Positions 13,196-25,300 of a stretch of 34,599 nt of DNA are shown here, in pieces (position 1 is the first letter of the stretch; every line of letters starts with the position of its first letter). This stretch comes from a virus, in the IMG/VR virus record IMGVR_UViG_3300042564_002201, positions 1 to 34,599 of that record, one strand, 5' to 3'. Made by a program: the position numbers and the translations under genes. A model generated the notes under the pieces. The model was not told the DNA's origin, ran no database searches, and saw only the letters and a list, made by a program, of their open reading frames with translations.

Positions 13196-13690
13196 ATGCA
13201 AACAATAAATTTCTTAAAGAATAAAGAAGGTAGGTATATCAACTTTAAAGATATGCAAAAGGTTTACTATGTGGATAGCTTCATAAACGCAACACCAGTA
13301 CCAAACATTAAAGATGCAATCAAACTAGCAGAGCATTTTAAATTAGAGGTAAAAAGCGTTGATATTGAATTGTTCAAGTCTGAATACTCAAAAATAGTAT
13401 CAAAAATCCTGATAATAGGAGAGCTTTTGTACAGAGAATTGAACAGGTACAATGATGATATGCCAGTAATACCTAAGTTAAACAAGCATACAAGAAATGC
13501 TGTTCGCAATGCATCAGATAAGCTAAAAGAATTTCACAAGCTTTCAGAGAACATAATAAAAACAGGACAAGACGAATTGTTTTTTGATGCTTCAGGAGAC
13601 TTTGAAGAGCTAATTAATTGTATGGTAGACGGTTTGGATAGTGGTTCAATAAAAGATTTAGTTAAAAAACTTAAGAAAAAGACTAAATAA
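13196..13690 (+). CDS. hypothetical protein
   Basis: 164 aa, mostly helical. The N-terminal half has mixed beta (TINFLKNKEGRYINFKDMQKVYYVDSF) and the C-terminal half has long helices (VRNASDKLKEFHKLSENII). No recognised motif. Last gene before the promoter at 13706. Confidence 0.6.
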   Translation: MQTINFLKNKEGRYINFKDMQKVYYVDSFINATPVPNIKDAIKLAEHFKLEVKSVDIELFKSEYSKIVSKILIIGELLYRELNRYNDDMPVIPKLNKHTRNAVRNASDKLKEFHKLSENIIKTGQDELFFDASGDFEELINCMVDGLDSGSIKDLVKKLKKKTK

Positions 13691-13705
13691 TATATTTTTT
13701 TTATA

Positions 13706-13713
13706 TAACTTTG
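13706..13713 (+). promoter_or_regulatory. possible promoter -7 box
   Basis: TAACTTTG matches TAnnTTTG, 20 bases before the ATG at 13734, within a T/A-rich stretch. No clear TTG upstream. The gap of 43 bases between genes is the largest nearby. Confidence 0.5.
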
Positions 13714-13733
13714 ACCTAAAATAGTAAAATATT

Positions 13734-14180
13734 ATGGCAAAGTACGATAGAAGATTAATAAAATCAAAGAAGATTACCATAGATGGTATAGAATTCGCAT
13801 CTCGTTTAGAGGGTACGATGTATAAACTTCTAAAGGATAATAACATAAAATTTAAATACGAGTCAGAGAGCTACACACTTTCTGACTCTTTCCTTTTTAA
13901 TAATAATTACCACGCTAGATTGGCTTCTGGTAAGGGAGAGTATTGTAATAGAGGGTTTAAAAAAGTTAATGCTATTACCTATAAGCCTGACTTTGTCATA
14001 AGGCATAATGATTACTATGCTATAGTCGAAACAAAGGGTCTTCCAACAGAATCATACAATATGCGTATGAAGCTATTTAAGGCCTCTTTAAACAGACAAA
14101 ACATAAAATGTGATATATATGTACCACAAACAAATGCTGAGTGCTTAGAAACGATTAATCTAATATTAAAGAAAATATGA
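13734..14180 (+). CDS. PD-(D/E)XK nuclease-like (DUF1064-type)
   Basis: 148 aa. The PD-(D/E)XK signature is complete: E26 after a basic N-terminus, K84-P85-D86 (YKPDFVI), and E99-x-K101 (VETKG). In shape and motif order it resembles phage nucleases of the DUF1064/resolvase type. It would cut DNA, possibly branched or phage-packaging intermediates; the exact substrate is inferred, not shown. The next gene overlaps its stop by four bases. Confidence 0.75.
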   Translation: MAKYDRRLIKSKKITIDGIEFASRLEGTMYKLLKDNNIKFKYESESYTLSDSFLFNNNYHARLASGKGEYCNRGFKKVNAITYKPDFVIRHNDYYAIVETKGLPTESYNMRMKLFKASLNRQNIKCDIYVPQTNAECLETINLILKKI

Positions 14181-14413
14181 AACCAAACGAAACACATCCA
14201 AAACACCAAGTAAACAGAGCTTTACTTGAAAGTGAAAGAGTAGTTCTTATAAATAGAACTATGAAAAAAATCAATCAAGCTACAGACTTCCTTTATGAAA
14301 GCTTAATGGATAAGGAGAGAGCATATACTTTCTCTGCAATATCTAAGCTAGAATCATATTGCGAAGAAATTAAAAACGATTTTGATAAATTCCTAAAAGA
14401 TGGAGAAAAGTAA
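14177..14413 (+). CDS. small helical hypothetical protein
   Basis: 78 aa, helical, with a mid segment KINQATDFLYESLMDKERAYTFSAI and an acidic C-terminus. Sits between the nuclease and the large phosphoesterase, overlapping both. Function unknown. Confidence 0.6.
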   Translation: MKPNETHPKHQVNRALLESERVVLINRTMKKINQATDFLYESLMDKERAYTFSAISKLESYCEEIKNDFDKFLKDGEK

Positions 14414-15986
14414 AAAGAAACAGCTACTGAATAGAATTAGTGAGTTGTACGGAGTTAGTAATAATATAACTCAATCCTGTATAGTTGCCTGTAAGGAAAA
14501 CGATATAGAGTATAATGATAACCTAAGAAGAGCTTTCTCTAAAAGGCTAAAGGCTTTAGGTATCTCTGAGGAGAAGAACCCAGAATTATCTCCAGAGTTT
14601 GAGATGGCAAAGAAAAAGGAGTTTGATAGATCTAAGAAAAGATTTATCATATCTTGGGCGCAATCTGAAACAGATGTATTTAAGCCATTCATTAAAAACA
14701 TAGAGGCGTACGCAAGTTACATCAATGCCGAAATATTAATTGTTGCTGGTAGATATAAAAATCCTGTATCTTTAAAGGATAGTCAGTCTCTATCAGATAA
14801 CGAGAAGTATAACAAAGAGATGTACTGGGATAAGTCGATAGCTGGTTACTTAGATGCCAACAGACACAATATCCACAAGCACTTAGTTATTGCATCCGAT
14901 GTAAAGATTCAACCAACAGCAGAGACACCATTATCTGGACTCAATTCTTTAACAGGTCTTGAGAGTTGTATATTTGGACACCCACGTGTACACTTTGATT
15001 CCCTTCCTGTCTTGGATGGATACCCAAACAAAATCCTTATGACTACTGGTGCTGTTACAATACCAAACTACACTGACACAAAAAGTGGAAAGAAGGGTGA
15101 GTTTCATCATTCGTATGGATTTGTAGTTGCAGAACTAGATGGTGATAACTTCCACGTTAGACAGGTTACTGCTTCTGATGATGGATCATTCTATGATTTG
15201 GATGTCTTAGTCGACAATTCAATAATCGTAGAGGACCAGGTAGCAGAGGTTATGATATTTGGTGATGTGCATATTGGAGACCACGATGAAGAAGCCTTAT
15301 CATTATCTATAGATATAGCTAAGAAATTGAATGTTAATCACGTTGTACTTCACGATATATTTAACGGTAAGTCTATATCACCACACGATAGCAAAAGTCC
15401 ATTTGAACTTCTAAGAAAGGAACAAGAAGGACTTGATGATTTAGTTAGTGAGATGTCAGAGGTGATTGATTTCTTCGAGCAAAACTCAGATATTGACTTT
15501 ATAGTTGTAAGATCCAACCACGATATTTGGTTAGACAGATGGCTTAATGATACCGACTGGAGAAAATCAAATAATAAGATGACATACCTTAAGTTAGCAT
15601 CAGAGATGGCTAGTGACACAGAAGGTAAAGGTGCTTTAAATGTTATCCTCAGAATCAATAACGTAGAGAATGCTTATTGTTTGGATTTGGATGAGAGCTT
15701 CAATGTCAATGGATTCGAGTTAGGTATACACGGACATCAGGGAGCTGGTGGCAGTAGAGGTTCTATGATTCAATTCAAGAACTTAAATACCAAGAATGTA
15801 ACTGGTCACTCTCACGTTCCAAGAAGAATGAATGGTGCGTTATCTGTTGGTACGCTAACTAAGCTTAGACTAGGGTATAACAAAGGCTTGAGTGCTTGGA
15901 TGCAATCAAATGTTATTATACACCAAAACGGTAAAGCACAGCACTTAAATATAATTAACGGAAAAGTAACAACTTTATGGAAATAA
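14400..15986 (+). CDS. large metallophosphoesterase, T5 A1-like architecture
   Basis: 528 aa. The metallophosphoesterase core is in the second half: D289-x-H291 (FGDVHIGDH), N373-H374-D375 (RSNHD), H444-x-H446 (IHGHQG) and GH470-x-H472 (TGHSH). The N-terminal 280 residues are not a known catalytic fold to me but contain conserved-looking stretches (KRFIISWAQSETD, FGHPRVHF). An N-terminal extension plus this core, about 530 aa long, is like phage T5 A1 and its relatives, which are tied to host DNA breakdown and DNA transfer. The link is by architecture and is an inference. The start overlaps the previous gene by 14 bases. Confidence 0.8.
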   Translation: MEKSKKKQLLNRISELYGVSNNITQSCIVACKENDIEYNDNLRRAFSKRLKALGISEEKNPELSPEFEMAKKKEFDRSKKRFIISWAQSETDVFKPFIKNIEAYASYINAEILIVAGRYKNPVSLKDSQSLSDNEKYNKEMYWDKSIAGYLDANRHNIHKHLVIASDVKIQPTAETPLSGLNSLTGLESCIFGHPRVHFDSLPVLDGYPNKILMTTGAVTIPNYTDTKSGKKGEFHHSYGFVVAELDGDNFHVRQVTASDDGSFYDLDVLVDNSIIVEDQVAEVMIFGDVHIGDHDEEALSLSIDIAKKLNVNHVVLHDIFNGKSISPHDSKSPFELLRKEQEGLDDLVSEMSEVIDFFEQNSDIDFIVVRSNHDIWLDRWLNDTDWRKSNNKMTYLKLASEMASDTEGKGALNVILRINNVENAYCLDLDESFNVNGFELGIHGHQGAGGSRGSMIQFKNLNTKNVTGHSHVPRRMNGALSVGTLTKLRLGYNKGLSAWMQSNVIIHQNGKAQHLNIINGKVTTLWK

Positions 15987-16360
15987 AAGATGCAATTAAA
16001 ATGGTTTCGGAGTTTATGGTCGCTTGCGATCAAGAGGTTAAAAGTGGAGCTTCTAATGTTGAAGATAAGACTTCATCTTTAAGATACCACCTTATGTCTG
16101 AAGAGAATAGAGAGTATTTAGTAGCTTGCCTTCAAAATAACAAAGTAGAGATACTAGATGCTTTGATTGATATGGCTTATGTGTTGTTTGGAACTGTTGC
16201 CTCTCACGGTATGACTGATGAGTTTATGAAAGGATTCAGTTTGGTTCACAGAAACAATATGACTAAAATTCAAAAAAATGGTAAAGTATTAAAAAACCCA
16301 GAAGGTAAAATACTAAAACCAGATGGATATGTTTCAGTAGACTTAAGTTCATTACTATAA
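15977..16360 (+). CDS. MazG/HisE-like NTP pyrophosphatase
   Basis: 127 aa, all-alpha. The helix pattern SEENREYLVACLQNN ... VEILDALIDMAYVLFGTVASHGM (residues 41-79) has E43/E46 and D61/D65 as likely metal ligands. It is followed by FSLVHRNNMTKI, then KNPEGKILKPDGYVSVDL, the typical tail of phage NTP-PPase family members. It would hydrolyse nucleotide triphosphates to monophosphates, cleaning or tuning the dNTP pool. Overlaps the A1-like gene by ten bases. It is the last + strand gene. Confidence 0.88.
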   Translation: MEIKDAIKMVSEFMVACDQEVKSGASNVEDKTSSLRYHLMSEENREYLVACLQNNKVEILDALIDMAYVLFGTVASHGMTDEFMKGFSLVHRNNMTKIQKNGKVLKNPEGKILKPDGYVSVDLSSLL

Positions 16361-16364
16361 AAAA

Positions 16365-16386
16365 AGGAGGGGTTAATTCCCCTCCT
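16365..16386. terminator. bidirectional terminator between convergent blocks
   Basis: AGGAGGGG (16365-16372), loop TTAATT, CCCCTCCT (16379-16386): a perfect 8-bp stem. An A tract lies on its left and TTTTTT on its right, so it can stop transcription from both sides. It lies in the 32 bases between the left block's last stop and the right block's last stop. Confidence 0.95.
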
Positions 16387-16392
16387 AATTTT

Positions 16393-19300
16393 TTACTCTA
16401 TAGACCTTCCGTTTATCTTAAGGTCTTTTTTATTCATATAACTTGGAAGTTTTGATTTAACTTCTGTTGAATCTATTCCAGGTAATACTCTAGATTTGTA
16501 TGCTCCTCTTTCTTTAGCGTCAGATTCAATACCCTCTTTGTCTGTTACCTCTCTTATTATATCAACTTTATTCTTTGCTATATCTTTAATGATATTCTCT
16601 TTGAATTTACCATTTGTTTTTTGATATATCTCGTCATTCTTCATTTTAGAGTTGATCTTATTAAAGTCATTCAATCCTAATGTTCCAATTGTCTTGATGT
16701 ATCTAAGCATTGATACAGTTGATGCGTCGGCATTATCTTTCTTAAGTAAGTCTTTAAGAGCTGGATTTAAAACCTGTATAGCCTCTTTAACAACCCCTTG
16801 AGATTTGTCAGATAATCCAGTTTTTACAATTGGTTGGAATATCATATCCTTATACAAATCATAACCCCTATCTCCTCTTCTAGATTGAATAATCATTTTA
16901 TTAGCTCCTTCAGCAAGATAGTTATAACCTCCTTTTACTATGTTGTTAGATCTAGGGAACATTAATCCCATAAGTAGCTTAGCTCCCTCCTCTACAATAA
17001 TATCTGAAGCAGAACTATTTCTGTGATCAGAAAGTAATAAGGCTGTTTCATTTACTATCATTCTATCGATTTGAGAATTCGCACTTCTTAACGCTCTCTT
17101 ATCTAAGAATCCTATTTTAGACATATGGTTTTCTAAGTCTAATATATATCCATCAACCTCTTCTCTTGTGAATAATTTAGATCCCTCATTAGAATGCATA
17201 ATTGCAAATGCTCTTATTATCTCTTCATCTGTCTTAGGGAATCCTTTTTTGATTTCGTCAAAGAACATAGTTATATCGCTCTTAAATAATTTCTCTTTAG
17301 AAGAATTCAATTCATTAGCCTTTAATCTAACTGCATTATCAAATAGGTCTCTGTTTATATATTTATAGTATGTGTCGTAAGCATTTTTGAAATCCTTATT
17401 AGATAATAACTCATCTCTTAACTCGTTATACTTCTTGAAGTCTTCAACGCTTAATTCAACTTGGTTCCCATCTCTATCTTTTTGTATTGGGAAATCAAGG
17501 AATAGATTATTCATTTTCTTTATGAATTTATCGTCTTCTGCTAATCTGTCAAATGATTCAACAAGCTTATCTTCATCATCATCATCGCCTTTAAATAAAG
17601 ACCATATAAGTCCAGATAATGCGTTAACGGTTGCAGTATACATTCCAATTCTAACAGCGCCTCCTAAAGCTTTTCTAGCCTCTCTAGGATCTCTATTTTC
17701 TACAAATGTATTTATAGCTGTTGTCATAGAAGTATTAGCTCCAATTGTAAATCCTCCTAAGAAATACTTAGCTCTATTAACTAACGCAGATAATGGGTTT
17801 CTACTATTTTTCTTTCCAGCAGTAACTTCCATAATTCCAATTTGTTTTTCAAATGGATTTGTACTACCAAATAAATCAGCAGATTCTCTATTTGCCTTGT
17901 TAGATGCTTTTGCTATAGCGTCTTTATTATCTTTAAGATATTTTTTATCTCCTCTAGCAATTTTTTCTACACTAACTTCTTCTCCTGTCTCACTTAAGAA
18001 TGCATCTCTGAATATACTATTCCAAGCAATACCATATGGCTTAACATCTGATATACTTATTAATCCTTCGTTTATTCCAGAAAGTTTTTCATCTATAGGA
18101 TCTATAGCTTTTGCTTTTGCTCTTGTAAATATATTAGATAAAGGAAGTCCTTTTGTCAATACACTTTTATTTATCCCTTTGTTTAAGAACTCAGTTCTTT
18201 CCGTGCTTGAACTTTTAGCCGATATCATTTTATTGATATCTGATGCTTCAGCATTTTTATAGAACTTTCTCAATAATTCAGACTCACTTTCCCCAGCCTC
18301 TTTTATTCCTTTGATATCCTTAACTATTTTATTACCACTAGTTAATAATTTTGGATTTAAAGAAGCTAATTGAACTAAGTTTCCAGTGAAATCGACACTT
18401 CTACTTATAACACTTCCAAGCATAACTTGATAAAACGTTCTATCAATTGCATTGAATATACTATCTGTTAAGTCATTAGATACAAATGAAGATCCGTTTA
18501 TAATCAAATCAAATTCAGACTGAAGCGCTTTTTGTATTCCGTTTAAGAATAGCTCGCTATCTCTATCTTTATTAGACACAGCGTCATTTATAGCTTCCTG
18601 TAATCCATTTGATATACCAAGATACTCACTTCTTAAGTTGAATTGAACAGCGGTGTTCTTTATACTTGAAAATACAGTTGTAAATGGATTCATATCTATA
18701 GGATGAGCTTTACCACTCTTCTCCTCTAAGTTTCCAGACTTAGTTGATACAGTTCCTCCAATACCAAATCTCGCTTGCATATTAGTAAGATCCGTCTCTG
18801 TTTGAGATTTCAAGCTATTTGACACTGGAAAATATTCAGATATCATAGGTGCTGCATTAGCATTTTGAAATAAGTTAGCCTCGTAAGCAGACATTTGGTT
18901 TTCCTCAAGTACAATTCTTATTGCATTTGCAGCAGCCGCCTCTTCTGGAGTTAACTCAACAACATTGTTATTTGATTTTATTTTGCTTACAAAATCCTCT
19001 ACAACCTTTAAAGCTTTTTTATTCTCTCTAATTTTAGAGTTTGGATCGCTTATTGTTTTTTCAAAATACTCAATAGCATCTACATCAGATGTTGTTCCTT
19101 GATTATTTTTAGCCATCATATCGATTAAGTGATATGTGATCTTCATATAAGATTCTTGAGGATTCTTAGATTTCTTATCTATTAATCTCTTGGCGTTTAA
19201 TAATGCTTCTTCAGCCTTAGCTTCCGTAGAAGCAAGGTTTGACATACCTTTACCAAGCACAGACATAATACCGTCAAAAATCGGAGTATTTCCATATATT

Positions 19301-22300
19301 TTTAATGCTGCATCTATCGCTGATAATCTAAACATCTTTATTCTCTTATCTAAAAGCTCTGCATTTAAATCACCATTCTTTATACCTCTAATAGTTGTAA
19401 TTGGATTTCCTAAAATCTCTCTTACCTTTAATGCGGCTCTACCAACTTTTGTAGAGTAAAGACCTCCTTTGCCAGCCTTAGCAACAGTGTCTAAGAATAA
19501 TTTTTTAGCCTTACTTTTTACAGTATATCTATATAGGTCCTCAGCATACGTTGGTATTACATCGTTCTCTACCATAGAAGTCATAGCATTTATTGCATTT
19601 GAAAGCATTGTGTCTGGCATAGCATCAACATCACTCTCATCAAGAGATACTAGGGTTGATAATATTTTCCACTCAAGACTACCTTTCTCTGCAATAGATT
19701 GTTCAAATACATCCTTCATAAATGGTATGAATGATTTTATCTGATTCTTCTTCTTCAATACCTCAGCTGCCTTCTTAGCTCTTCTATTTTCGTCTGCCTC
19801 CTCTTTTTCAGCAACATCTTCCTTCTCGTAGAAGTCTGATTTGTTTTTATCTACAAATGATTTTTCGCTTTCAGATAAACCCTGGTTTGAATCTATCTTA
19901 CCTTGTATTTCATTAACCTTATCTGTATGTTTTTTATAAGGAGCCGCTATACTATCGTATAAATCATTGTAAGATTTTAAATCAGTATCAGATAAAGCGT
20001 CTTTTCTTTCAGCTAAATTACTAATATAGTCAGTGTAAAGACCAAAGTCTGAATCATTAAGTACTTTTTTAAGTGTTGATGGGTCTAGCAATGCAAAATT
20101 AACTATTTTAGAGGCCATAACTTTAGCTCTATCTCCTCTATCAGCTAACTTGCCAACTTTACCAGACATAACGTTTTTAAATGCCTTCTTCTTATCTGAT
20201 TTAGCTTTGTTTACATCTCTATTTGTGTAAAGATTGTCTAGTATATCATTAACCTCTCCTAATTTTTCTTCAAAGTTTTGATCTGTTACATCTTGTACTT
20301 TAGATGCTATAGATGTTATAGCTCTTTTACCAATATCTCCAGAATTTAAATCTTTTACAGCTACCCTGATAAACGTGTTTACCTTATCTTTAAGATCATT
20401 TATTACCTTGTTTCTATCTTTCTCAATTTTCAAAGCTTCCTTAGCAGAAGAGAATACTTCTTGAATTTCTTTTTTAGCATCAGATAATTCGATTTTAAGA
20501 TCTTTTATCTGGTCTATTTTTTCTTGTATCTTTACTTTTTGCTTTTCTAGTTTCTCCTTTTGCTCTATATTTTTAACCGTAGTTAATGCAGAGACTACAT
20601 CTTTAAATTGCTTGTTTAAGTCAGATAATTCCTCTTTTACTAGTTTAGTTTTATCTTTTTGAGCTTGAGTTTCAACTTTTTGTGTAGCAACACCTACTCC
20701 AAATGCTTTGTTTATTCTTTTTTGCTCTGTGGCTTTAGGTTTTATTCCAACTACTTTTTTAATTTGGTCAGATAGTTTCTTCTTTCCTCCTTCTTTTGAA
20801 AACTTAACACCTATTCCTTTTATTTCTTTTGATGTTATCTCTTTACCTCCAAGCAATGAAGATAAAGCCCCATCCAAGAATTGGTTTAAATTTAAATTTT
20901 GCAATTCAGTGGCAGACATCTTGTCAAAAGACTTAAAGTTTGCTTTAACATAGTTAAATACCGCATTAAGCCAGTTTTTAAATTTTGATTTTACACTAGC
21001 CTCTATAATTGTTTCTCCTTTGTTTGCAATTAATTCAGCCATAGCCTCATCTCTAGCTAACTCATTATCTCCAAATTGTGCTATCTTATCGTTAAGTATG
21101 CTTGTGCCTTCAAGTAAGCTATATCCTTTGTTAAGTAATACTGGATTATTTTCTTTTAAGAATCCTGTCCATATATGCGAGTACTCGTGCATAGCTGTAT
21201 TTGAATTAGCTACCTCAGGATTTAAAAATACTTTACCGTCTTTTGTAAAACCATAAACAACATCACCATCTTTAACAAATCTCTTAACATTAGGGTTTTC
21301 AAGCTCCTTTAAGAATTCCTCTTGAGTGTCTACTACAGTAACTGATGGGAATGCAAGTTTTAACTTACCAAGAAGTTTCTGAAGTTCAGTCATCTTTGTA
21401 GCTATCTTTGCACCTCTAAATGCTTTTATTCCAGCTACAGCACCACCAGCAGCAACAGACTGTCTAACAGCTGTTTCAGGCGAAGTAGGAACTCCTGCTT
21501 TGTTTTCTTTTTGTAAGTAAATTGATTTACTATACATTTCTGGGAATACGTCAGCAGCGTGAACAGGACTTTCTAAAACTCCTATCAACTGCCCTTTTAC
21601 TCCAAACGGATAGTTTTGATGATCAACTTTTGTAACACTTGGATTTAAAACGTCAACCCCTACAACTGATACTATGTGACTATCTGGAATAGACGCTGTA
21701 GCTGGTTCAGATATTAAATTATTTATAGTTTGTAAGTGAACATACTTGTAGTCATCTTTATTTTCTCCAACTAATGCGCTACCAGCGTTACTTTTCGGTT
21801 TTCCAGGAGTAGTCTTAGCTCCTAACTTAACATCTCCAGTAAACACAAATCTTGTAATATCAGGTCTTTTAGATATACCTAATTCTTTTATGTTATCTAA
21901 AACCTCGTCTATTGTATTTTGTTTTTCTACGAAATCAATAACATCTTGATCTATATCTTTAGCAGATTTTAAGTCTTTTAATAAACCATTTTTAGCTGCA
22001 ATTCTTTTAGCCTTACTAAATCTTTTCTTAAATGTATCTGAAGCAAATCTAAATAAAGCCTCATTACTCTTTATTGATGTTTGACCCATTTTAATTACAG
22101 CCATAGGAACGTGTCCATTAGGTATTTTACCTTCACTCCATAATCTATCAAAAAGATCTTTGTTTTTAGAGTATACCTCTGTAGCTCTTTGAAGCATATT
22201 ATTTGCCTCAGCTTCAGTAGTATTTGCCCAGGCATTACCTTCATTTCCTTCGGTCATATTAAAACCAATACCACCTTTTACATCTATAGTATTACCTGTA

Positions 22301-25300
22301 AATGGATTTTTAATTTCACCAGACGTTAATTGATCAGATATTGTAAATATAAATGGAACACCGTCTAATTCTGAGATGTCTTTTATGGTCTTAACTTTAT
22401 CGTTAAACCTTTCAGTTAAGCTACCAACGTTTGTTTTCTCTTTAGTGGTTAGATTAGATGGTATATCAAATTTAGCAATTTCTTCTGGCATAGAGTTCAT
22501 ATCTTCTGTTATCAAATCAACAGTAGATCCGTCTACTTCTATTTTTGATTTTTGAAACTTAGGAGCCTGATCGGATATAAGCTTATCTCTGTAAGCTATC
22601 ATATCATCGTATCCAGTATCTTTATCATTAAATGTTTTCTCCTCTATGTTTAATTCTCCTTTTGGATCGTAAACCATAGCAACAACATCTGGAGTTCCGT
22701 GTTTTTCTTTATTCCATCCAGGAGGAGCATAATCCTCATTAAATGGAGTTTTAGATACAACTCTAAATCCAGCTTTTTCGTATTGATTTGTTAGGTATCC
22801 ATCAAAATTATCAAGCTTAATTCCTCCAGCTTCAACAGCTTTCTTAAGTAATTCTTGAGCTACACCTTTAGCTTTTGATTCTGGTTTTTTGAATACACCA
22901 ACTATATCACCATCTGGTTTAACAGCAGCTGCTCCATCTTCAGTATCTATTATAGCGCTTTTAGACGCATCCTCAACAGTTACTGGACTAACGGACCAAT
23001 ATGTATCTGGGTCAGACGCTTTTGTGGATTCTAATTTACTTACGTAGTTATTTATTTTTTCTTCACTTTGTTCGGCAACGACTTCTTGTTTGGCGTTTCC
23101 TTGCTCCACTTCTTGCAATCCCATTTTGGATTGTTCTGGCTGTAACAAGCCTTCATCTGTGCTTTGCTTTTGAATGGCATCTTCTTGAGTTTTAATATTG
23201 TTTAATAAAGGTTTTAGTAGTTTATCATACTTAGCATAAATTTCTTTAGCTTTAGTGTTATCTGATTCTGCTATCTTATTTGCGTCTACTTTCCCTGCTG
23301 TAATAAAGTTGTCAGGATTTTCTACGTTATCCTTTAATTCTTTAACCTCTTCAGATCTAAGTTTACTTACTTCTTCTTGCAACTGCACGACATTTTCTTG
23401 CTGTGCTGCACTAGTGGTTTGCTCTGCATTGATCCCTGTAGGTTTTTCTTCTGCGTTGGTTTGCCTTGTGACTTCTTCATTTGTCTGTTGTGTTTTTTGA
23501 TTATATAATTCTTTAGCTTTCTTATTTATTAAGTCAGATGATATATTTATATCTTCTTCTTTAATACCACTATCTAAAGCCTCTTTTTTTAATATTGAAG
23601 CAGCCTCTATTTTTAATTTAGTCTGCTCATTCTCTTCCTGTGTTTTTTGATCACTATATAATTGTTTTACTTCATTTCTTTTTGCCTCTATCTTTTTGTC
23701 TATATCTGGATGAAAAGCCTTATCTAAACTTTGTTTTTGAGATTCTAATTTTGAAATTTCATCCAATCCTCTTGCTACATCTAAAACTATCTCAGAAGAA
23801 GTGTCTTTTGGAATTTTATTCTTATTTTGAGAATAAACTCTTAAATCTTCTTTAGATTTATTGTATTCGTCTTGAGTAATTGCATTAGCCTGAAGTAATT
23901 CTCCTAATCTTTTATTTGATAAATCTACATTATTTGAAGCTGTATCTAAATTAGATAGGTAATCTTTTTTAGAGAATATATTAGACCCCATTCTAATCAT
24001 AACAGGAATACCTCCAGCTACAAATGTAGAAGGAATCATACTTATAAGTTCATCTCCAGTCATTTCTTCCTGAACTATCTCTTTACCAGCTTTTTCATTT
24101 ATAGATCTATTTACACCATATATTGTAGATCCTTGCTGTATAATCTCTTGAGTTGTCTCTTTAGTACCCTCTTTACCAAATTCCATAAGCTTAGACATTC
24201 CTTTATCCATAGCTGCTAAATACCCCTTTCTTCCGTTTTTAGCATAAGCCTCTATAGATTCAGATATAGTTTTATTTTTAATGGAATTAAATGTTGCTTT
24301 TGTTTGAGGAGATATTCCAGATGTTAAAAGATATAGTCCAGCCATCTTCATAGCGGCATCATTGGCTAATTCTTTTGCTTCCTTATCTGGTATTCCAGCA
24401 TTTTTAGCTGCCGAAAGAGTTGATTCTAACCCATCAGAATACCCCATAAATGTTTGAGCGGCCCCAGAAGCTGCCATCTCTTTTGATAATGGTATGTTTT
24501 TTAGCATTGAAAGGCCTTCTTTTGTAAGACCTCTACCCATTAAAGAGGATGCTCCTGAAAATCCTCTTGTTACTAAAACTTGAAGTCCAAGATCGGCAAC
24601 TACATTTGTTGTTTGTATTGTAGAACCAGACCAAGAAAACATATAATCATCTTTACCTTTCTTTGATTGATCTATTAAAGAATCATAGGCATCTTTGTCA
24701 AATAAATCTGTAACTCTCTTCTTTATTTCATAGTCATATATATTTCCCTGTGAGTCAACAAGGTATTCATTTCCACCAAAAGATACTTTTTTACCACTAA
24801 CATAACTTACGTTTCTATCCTGTGGATTTAAAAACGCAGCCTCTTCTGCTTTATATCTTAGTTTTTTAGATATTCCTTCAAAACCAATTAAATCATAAAC
24901 TGTAGATGATACTTCATTAACTCTTTTAAATATAGTGTTGTCTAATCCTTTCAGTATATTTCTACCTGTCTGCCAGCTAAAAAACTCACCTTTATTTTCT
25001 TTGTATTCTTTATATTCTTGAGCTTCTTTCTTCTTTTTTTCTGATGTAGCTTTATAGTATGCTGGAAAATTACCTTGAATGTATGAATCAAAAAGATTTT
25101 GATCTATTGACTTTTTCTCTACGTTTTTTTCAATTTCCTCTATGGTAGCATTTGGATTTTTTTTAAGATATAGTGCTGAGTTTTTATCGAAATCTCTTTG
25201 AACTCTATCTTCTAAGTATAGTTTAAAATAATCAACTAATTTCTTTTCTTTTAAAAGTTCTTCGTTGTATTCAGAGTTTGAAGCTGCACTATCTTTAGTA

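Noticed and set aside
1567-16225. Further CTGATGA words on the + strand (near 1570, 3434, 10167, 11044, 16215) as other hammerheads
   Set aside because: All lie inside coding sequence and lack the stem II / GAAA / cleavage-triplet arrangement; chance or codon-driven matches to the seven-base core.
16365-16386. Origin or attachment site at the convergent junction
   Set aside because: The only structure is an 8-bp hairpin flanked by A and T tracts, fully explained as a bidirectional terminator.
17387-18262. 291-aa + strand frame antisense to the giant gene
   Set aside because: Low-complexity Ser/Leu/Asn composition that mirrors the complementary coding strand, no motif and no start signal; a shadow of the 3307-aa gene. 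The same holds for the other + strand frames across 17-34 kb.
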